DNA of 64,000 bases, from positions 1 to 64,000 of the forward strand of contig CAYYAQ010000001.1 of assembly GCA_964469555.1 (NCBI GenBank), in the 5' to 3' direction. The DNA comes from CAYYAQ01 sp964469555 (GTDB lineage: Bacteria > Planctomycetota > UBA1135 > UBA2386). The position numbers and the translations under genes are program-made. Below are positions 59,351 through 64,000 of the stretch, piece after piece (position 1 is the stretch's first letter; each line of letters starts with the position of its first letter). The notes below the pieces were generated by a model. It did no database searches and was not told the origin of the DNA. It was given only the letters and a program-made list of their open reading frames with translations.

Positions 59351-61330
59351 CTGACCAACTCCCCGAAGAAGCATGGCCACGATGGCTCGGCGTGGTCGAT
59401 CACCGACGCTGCGGAGACCTACCAGGTGGACGCCTGGGGCGGCGGCTATTTTGGCATCGACTCGGCGGGACACGTCAAAGTCACGCCAGCGGGACCCGAT
59501 GGTCGTGGCGTGGACCTACACGAACTCGTCGTCGACCTGCAGCGCCGCGGATTGCAGCTCCCCGTGCTCGTGCGGTTCTCCGAGATCCTCGAGCACCGCC
59601 TGAAGGTGATAAACGGCGCATTCGCACAGGCGATCGAGGAGTACGGCTATCGGGGGAGCTACCGGATGGTCTACCCGATCAAGGTCAACCAGCAGTGCGA
59701 CATCCTGGAGGAACTCTTGGGGTTCGGGCGACCCTGGGACATGGGGCTCGAGGCGGGTAGCAAGCCGGAGCTGCTGGTTGCGCTGGCATACATGGATCAG
59801 CCGGATGGCGTGATCGTGTGCAACGGATTCAAGGACGCGGCCTACATCGAGACGGCGTTGCTCGCCCAGGAGCTGGGCCGGCATCCAATCCTGGTCGTCG
59901 ACCGGTTCGATGAGTTCGAACTGATCATGCGGATCGGCAAGCAGCTCGACGTGGTGCCGAGCATCGGATTGCGGGCGCGACTCTCGAGCAAGGGCGCGGG
60001 ACGGTGGAACGACTCCGGCGGCGAGAAGTCCAAGTTTGGGCTGAGCGCGACCGAGATCGTGATGATCGCCAACAAGTTGCGCGAAGACGACATGTTCGGC
60101 TGCCTCGAACTCCTGCACTTCCACATCGGCAGCCAGATCACTGAGATCCGCGCGATCAAGGACGCCCTGCGCGAGTCCGTGCGGTTCTTCGTCGAACTGT
60201 ACAAGATGGGGGCGGGGCTCCGGTATCTCGACGTTGGTGGTGGTCTGGGCGTCGACTACGACGGATCCAAGAACCGCTCGTCGTCTTCGATCAACTACAC
60301 GGTTCAGGAGTACGCCAACGACGTCGTCGATGCCGTGTTGCAGGTCTGCGATGAAGTTGACGTGCCACACCCGCAGATCATGAGCGAATCCGGTCGGGCG
60401 CTCAGCGCCTACCACAGCGTACTGATCTTCGACGTCCTCGGCACCAACCAGATCCAGATCGCCAATCCCCCGGCTTCGAGTTCCGGGAGCGAGGTCCAGA
60501 CAGTCCGCGCGATGTGCGAAGCGTGGGAAGGCGTCACGATCGAGAACTTCCGCGAGACCTACCACGACGCGTTGCAGCTCAAGGAGGAAGCGCAGCACCT
60601 CTTCAATCTCGGGTTCCTGGACCTCAAGGGGCGTTCCGAGGCGGAGGATCTCTTCTGGGCGATTTGTCTCCGCGTGCGTCAGTTCGCGCGGGGGATGGAG
60701 TTCCCGCCGCCGGAGTTCGCGGGTCTGGAGCGGGCCCTCGCCGATACGTACTTCTGCAACTTCTCGATCTTCCAGTCGGTGCCGGATAGCTGGGCGATCG
60801 ACCAGCTGTTCCCGGTGATGCCTGTTCATCGATTGGACGAGCGCCCGACCCGGCTCGGCACCCTCGCAGACCTCACATGCGACAGCGATGGGAAGGTTTC
60901 GCGCTTCGTCAATCGCGGGGTGGAGAAGGTGACTCTCGAGCTGCACTCACTCAACGGTCGGCCCTACTTCCTCGCGATGTTTCTGGTCGGTGCGTATCAG
61001 GAGACCCTGGGCGATCTGCACAATCTCTTCGGCGACACGACCGCAGTGCACGTCACTCTCGACGAGGAGCATGGCTACAGCATCGACAACGTTGTCCAGG
61101 GAGACACGATCGACGAGGTGCTCGCCTACGTGCAGTACGGCAAGCGCGATCTATTGCGCCGGGTGCGGCGTGCCGGCGAGGAAGCCGTGCGCCGCGGTTC
61201 GCTGAAGATGGAGCGGTCTGCATGGCTGTTGCGCCGGTTCGAGGAAGGACTGATGGGCTACACGTACCTGTCGCGGGAGGACAGCGTGCCGCGGCCCGAG
61301 GCGGGGGAAGACGAAGGCTTGGCGGGCTAG
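59351..61330 (+). CDS. speA: Biosynthetic arginine decarboxylase
   Basis: Decarboxylates arginine to agmatine for polyamine synthesis. The conserved N-terminus WSITDAAETYQVDAWGGGYF lies upstream of the first normal start codon (GTG 59426), so translation must begin earlier. No ATG, GTG or TTG precedes it in frame; CTG at 59351, with GAGAGA just upstream, is the best candidate and gives 659 residues. Motifs: PLP lysine in MVYPIKVNQQCDILEELLGF, LGVDYDG-type strand (YLDVGGGLGVDYDGSKNRSS), ESGRALSAYHS, and TYFCNFSIFQSVPDSWAIDQ with GVYQE-like FLVGAYQETLGDLHNLFGDT. Overlaps the convergent DUF2779 gene by 4 bases. Confidence 0.94.
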   Translation: MTNSPKKHGHDGSAWSITDAAETYQVDAWGGGYFGIDSAGHVKVTPAGPDGRGVDLHELVVDLQRRGLQLPVLVRFSEILEHRLKVINGAFAQAIEEYGYRGSYRMVYPIKVNQQCDILEELLGFGRPWDMGLEAGSKPELLVALAYMDQPDGVIVCNGFKDAAYIETALLAQELGRHPILVVDRFDEFELIMRIGKQLDVVPSIGLRARLSSKGAGRWNDSGGEKSKFGLSATEIVMIANKLREDDMFGCLELLHFHIGSQITEIRAIKDALRESVRFFVELYKMGAGLRYLDVGGGLGVDYDGSKNRSSSSINYTVQEYANDVVDAVLQVCDEVDVPHPQIMSESGRALSAYHSVLIFDVLGTNQIQIANPPASSSGSEVQTVRAMCEAWEGVTIENFRETYHDALQLKEEAQHLFNLGFLDLKGRSEAEDLFWAICLRVRQFARGMEFPPPEFAGLERALADTYFCNFSIFQSVPDSWAIDQLFPVMPVHRLDERPTRLGTLADLTCDSDGKVSRFVNRGVEKVTLELHSLNGRPYFLAMFLVGAYQETLGDLHNLFGDTTAVHVTLDEEHGYSIDNVVQGDTIDEVLAYVQYGKRDLLRRVRRAGEEAVRRGSLKMERSAWLLRRFEEGLMGYTYLSREDSVPRPEAGEDEGLAG

Positions 61331-62841
61331 CAGTCGTCGTTGACTTGCAGCTTCTGTACGATCTCGAGCATGGCCTGACTCTGGCGTGAGCCATACTCCC
61401 CGAGATCCTTCTTGAGCTTGGCTCGCGTCGTGCTGCGGGTGCGCGTGTTTTGCATCTTCTCGAATGCCGCGCGGGCATCTTCCTCGTTGTCGATACCGGC
61501 CTTCCCCGTGGAGAGATCGTTGCCGGTCAACGCGGTGTGGACGTCTCGCAGATCGAAGGACCCCTTTAGCTTGGGGTGGTACGTCGCGTTCTTGATCAGG
61601 ACGTCCAGGGCGAGCGGGTCCATCTGCAAGAGGCTTCGGACCTCCTCCTTGACGGGGCGGAGGTCCTCCATGATCTGCCGCAGCGATGGCTCGAGTCTTC
61701 GGGACCAGGTCACGACCGTGCCGACGTCGTCGATGCACTGCGCGAACGACTTGACGAACGCCTGACGGGGATCTTCGGTGCCGTCGGACACGAACGAGCG
61801 ATACTCGACGTCGCCGTTCTCCTGTAGGATCCGTGCGCTCCACTGGAAAGGGACGTGCTGCCAGGGCCGGCTGTGCTCGAAGCGCGGCAGGACGTGAAGA
61901 GCGAGTTGGGTGGAGACGACGCAGAGCGGGTAGACGATCGTGTCGAATTCCTCCGCGAGGAGCTCCTCGACGACGAGATCGTTCGCGGCAAAGCTCTTCA
62001 GAACGCGTTTTTGGACATCCGTCAGTCTCTCGGTTCCGGGGTCGATCTGATCGATGGTTTCGATGCCGAGCTGGTGGAGTTCGGATTCCTGGCCAGGCGT
62101 GAGATCAGGGAACTCGAGCAGGGGATTCTCCGGTGCGAGCTTGCGGCACTGGGCGGCGTAGCAGCACGGAATCGGATTGAGGCACCAGGTTCCAGTCGGC
62201 AGCTCGAGCGTAGTCTCGTCGTCGAGGATGATCTGGAAGTTGTCGATGTAGTCCTCGATGCGACGCTTCCGCTTGCGGGCCTTCTTGGTGACATCCGCGT
62301 TCTTGAAGATCTCGTGGACAGGAAAGTCCTTGCTGCCGTCGTGCCTGAACTCGGCGTCCAGGTGAAGGAGGCTCGCGCTGCGCACCGTGTAACCTGCGCC
62401 TTCGATGCCCCACATCTGAAGTGCGACGTCCATGACGTGTCTGGGCTTGACCTTGGTGCCGGACTTCACTTCGAAGATGTCGATCGTCTTCTCGCCTCCA
62501 CTCGGCAACACGACGTCGCATCGGATCTCTACGCCGTTGCGGGTGAACGCGGCGTCGAAGATCGCGACCCCACTGTCGCCCTGCAGCGCTTCGAGGGTTC
62601 TGGTCGCGGCCGTCGCGTGGTCTTTCCCTTCGATGCGTTCGCCTCGCGGAAACCCATCCCACGCCATCTCGGTGAGACTCTGGCCTATCTCCGCGAGAGA
62701 CTTGCGCATCTCGTTGGGCTTGGGAATGGAGCCTGGATCGTGGAACTCTTGATAGAGCCTCTTTGCGCACTGCATACCGGCCGCGAACAGGGTCTTGTCC
62801 AGGCGGTGGTACTGCGTTACCTGATTATCTGAATCGGTCAC
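61327..62841 (-). CDS. DUF2779 nuclease-like protein with Cas4/AddB-type Fe-S nuclease pattern
   Basis: 504 residues from a GTG at 62841. Residues about 1-230 look like a PD-(D/E)XK nuclease of the RecB/Cas4 type: GVAIFDAAFTRNGVEIRCDV, then TIDIFEVKSGTKVKPRHVMD (Asp plus E-x-K). One Cys near the N-terminus (MQCAKRLYQEF) and a C-terminal cluster (TWCLNPIPCCYAAQC) match the 1+3 Cys plan of Fe-S nucleases. The C-terminal half is DUF2779 (HVLPRFEHSRPWQHVPFQWS, RIL, VVTWSRRLEPSLRQIMEDLR), which has an RNase-H/exonuclease-like fold in relatives. DNA repair or defence role possible; target unknown. Confidence 0.82.
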   Translation of the reverse strand: MTDSDNQVTQYHRLDKTLFAAGMQCAKRLYQEFHDPGSIPKPNEMRKSLAEIGQSLTEMAWDGFPRGERIEGKDHATAATRTLEALQGDSGVAIFDAAFTRNGVEIRCDVVLPSGGEKTIDIFEVKSGTKVKPRHVMDVALQMWGIEGAGYTVRSASLLHLDAEFRHDGSKDFPVHEIFKNADVTKKARKRKRRIEDYIDNFQIILDDETTLELPTGTWCLNPIPCCYAAQCRKLAPENPLLEFPDLTPGQESELHQLGIETIDQIDPGTERLTDVQKRVLKSFAANDLVVEELLAEEFDTIVYPLCVVSTQLALHVLPRFEHSRPWQHVPFQWSARILQENGDVEYRSFVSDGTEDPRQAFVKSFAQCIDDVGTVVTWSRRLEPSLRQIMEDLRPVKEEVRSLLQMDPLALDVLIKNATYHPKLKGSFDLRDVHTALTGNDLSTGKAGIDNEEDARAAFEKMQNTRTRSTTRAKLKKDLGEYGSRQSQAMLEIVQKLQVNDDC

Positions 62842-62905
62842 GTTACCGCGGCTTTCTAGTGGAGGCGCTGGGCTTCATTGTGGTGCTGGGGGGCACGGGC
62901 ACCCA

Positions 62906-63583
62906 TCATCCCCGACGCATTCTGTAGAGGACGAGGAACACCAACCCGATTACGCCACCGATGATAAGCGGCATCTCGAGTTTGTCCGAGAGTTCTTTTC
63001 GGCCCCGCGGTGGACTCGCGATCTCCAGTGTTGCGGCGGATTTCCGGTAGATGGGGAATGCGTCGAAGTCCTTTAGACTCGCGCGGTAGCTGAATCGCAC
63101 GGTTTTGCCCCCCGTTGGGATGACGAACTCCAGGACCTGGGCGAGTTCTCCCGCTTCGGAATGAGCCACCTTGAGCCGGCTCACGATTGCCGGGTGCGCG
63201 TGCTCGCCAACGGTGCCGATCTCGAGATCCTCGATGACGTAGCGAAACGCAGTCGAGGCGCTCTTGGACTGGGCGGTCTCGCGCACCTCCTTCAGCGTCC
63301 CTGGAGTCATCGCGGGTTCACCGTCCTCGCGGTGGATCGTCAGGCAGCGACCGTCGAACCCTTCTTTCAGCCATTGGTCCACGTCGCCGAACCGATCGAT
63401 TCGCGTCGGAATCAGCCGAGTCGCGACGTCTCTCGGCAACTTGTCGCGGAGGAGGCGGTGCTCGTCCGGGGTCATCTGACGCCAACCCGCAGGTAAGACA
63501 AAGGAGTACGCCTGCAGCGGGTCGACGAACTTCGCCTCCTGCGGCGCCCAGGAGAGGATCAGCAGCGTGGCTAGGCCCAGCAT
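62906..63583 (-). CDS. Exported protein with C-terminal membrane helix
   Basis: 225 residues from the ATG at 63583. N-terminal signal (MLGLATLLILSWAPQEA), a periplasmic region (SFVLPAGWRQMTPDEHRLLR, TAFRYVIEDLEIGTVGEHAH, LEFVIPTGGKTVRFSYRASL) and a C-terminal helix LIIGGVIGLVFLVLYRMRRG with a basic end, so it is anchored in the inner membrane by its tail. The strand pattern resembles PsbP/DUF1795-like domains but the match is weak. Function unknown. It lies between the nuclease and histidine-kinase genes on the same strand. Confidence 0.72.
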   Translation of the reverse strand: MLGLATLLILSWAPQEAKFVDPLQAYSFVLPAGWRQMTPDEHRLLRDKLPRDVATRLIPTRIDRFGDVDQWLKEGFDGRCLTIHREDGEPAMTPGTLKEVRETAQSKSASTAFRYVIEDLEIGTVGEHAHPAIVSRLKVAHSEAGELAQVLEFVIPTGGKTVRFSYRASLKDFDAFPIYRKSAATLEIASPPRGRKELSDKLEMPLIIGGVIGLVFLVLYRMRRG

Positions 63584-63638
63584 TGGGCCTTGTCTAGCGC
63601 GCTGGACTAGCTGGGGCTACAGGATTCCCAGGACGTGC

Positions 63639-64000
63639 TCAGCTGTTGGCTGATTGCAGTCGGGATTCCTCGGTCACGAGCGGCAGCGTGAACCAGAACA
63701 CCGAGCCATCTCCGGATTCGATCGCCCGGTAGCCGATGCTCCCGTGCATGAGCTCCACGAGCTTCTTGGACAGGTAGAGGCCGATGCCGCTGCTGTCGAC
63801 GCGGGGTTCGTGGCGTTCGAACTTGCTGAACTTCGTGAACAGCCTGTCCCGCAGCTCCACGGGAATGCTCTGACCCTGGTCCTCGACTTCGATGATGATC
63901 GACTTCAGACTCGGCCAGGCGCGTATCGTGATCGTCGTGCCCGAGGGCGTGTGTTTCACGGCGTTGCTCACGAGGTTGAAGAGGACCTGCATGAGGCGCG
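63639..64000 (-). CDS. Sensor histidine kinase, C-terminal ATPase part (cut by window end)
   Basis: Only the last 120 residues are visible; the frame is open to the window edge. HATPase_c signatures are complete: N-box in RLMQVLFNLVSNAVKHTPSG, G1 in IEVEDQGQSIP, F-box LFTKFSKFERHE, and G2 in SSGIGLYLSKKLVELMHGSI, ending SVFWFTLPLV. A normal hybrid or sensor kinase would continue upstream with DHp and sensor domains. The position of its response regulator is not known. Confidence 0.93.
   Translation of the reverse strand, partial: RLMQVLFNLVSNAVKHTPSGTTITIRAWPSLKSIIIEVEDQGQSIPVELRDRLFTKFSKFERHEPRVDSSGIGLYLSKKLVELMHGSIGYRAIESGDGSVFWFTLPLVTEESRLQSANS

Noticed and set aside
61327..62841. A complete CRISPR-Cas or restriction system around the Cas4-like nuclease
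   Set aside because: Neighbours are speA, a membrane protein and a histidine kinase; no helicase, methylase or Cas gene is present, so only a single nuclease-like gene is supported.
1..64000. CRISPR arrays, rRNA and tRNA genes, insertion sequences, phage genes
   Set aside because: No regularly spaced repeats, no rRNA-like or cloverleaf sequences and no transposase or capsid-like proteins were seen by reading; small tRNAs could still be missed without a covariance search.

Overview
The window is GC-rich, densely coded DNA with genes on both strands, many GTG/TTG starts and 1-8 base gene overlaps. I see no rRNA, tRNA, CRISPR array, insertion sequence or prophage. The gene content points to a Gram-negative, probably planctomycete-like bacterium: lipid A and LPS-type sugar genes, many lipoproteins and signal-peptide proteins, kelch and secreted proteins sharing a Cys-containing C-terminal module, an ECF sigma factor with a zinc-finger/TPR partner, and a vWA-HEAT protein. 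The phylum is an inference from style and content; no marker gene was compared. A run of 10 Ns at 8063-8072 shows the sequence is a scaffold.

Layout. 1-4.9 kb: the 3' end of nagB, a kelch protein, queG and a degenerate histidine-kinase-like protein. 5.0-7.5 kb: an ECF sigma factor, a zinc-finger/TPR protein and a small exported protein, closed by a strong terminator. 7.5-20.3 kb: mostly metabolism (glycerophosphodiesterase, class V aminotransferase, glutamine synthetase, gmhA, SLC13 and TauE transporters, SDR, malate dehydrogenase, ETF-ubiquinone oxidoreductase). 20.3-27.6 kb: a lipoprotein, a methyltransferase coupled to an MBL hydrolase, a MinD/FlhG-type ATPase, glpD coupled to an NHL-thioredoxin protein, and a rhodanese lipoprotein. 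27.6-33 kb: a Gfo/Idh remnant, nagA, a membrane protein, a toroid-fold remnant, a GlcNAc-kinase-like gene and arfB. 33-43.5 kb: ChaN-like, SDR, ferredoxin, TolB-like, vWA, C45 hydrolase, proline iminopeptidase and inositol-phosphate synthase. 43.6-55.4 kb: surface-glycan genes. 55.4-64 kb: queF, two secreted proteins with Cys/His motifs (the second frameshifted), glyA, speA, a Cas4-like/DUF2779 nuclease and the end of a histidine kinase.

Themes. Amino-sugar catabolism is represented by nagB, nagA and a GlcNAc kinase, although they are dispersed. Two queuosine genes (queG, queF) lie far apart. The run 51789-55431 (DPM-type GT2, LpxB N-terminal-like membrane protein, ArnT-like GT39, heptosyltransferase-like GT9) is tightly packed and looks like one operon for lipid A/LPS decoration. 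A divergent GT4/GT2 pair shares an extra C-terminal domain and is followed by two tandem metallophosphoesterases.

Several broken genes are visible: a 5'-truncated Gfo/Idh gene, a toroid fragment, a frameshifted small gene at 49.8-50.3 kb and a one-base frameshift in the second Cys/His secreted protein. I found no convincing complete new defence or mobile system. The strongest leads are the shared glycosyltransferase C-terminal domain, the DUF2779 nuclease with a Cas4-like cysteine pattern, and the structured leader in front of the ECF sigma gene.
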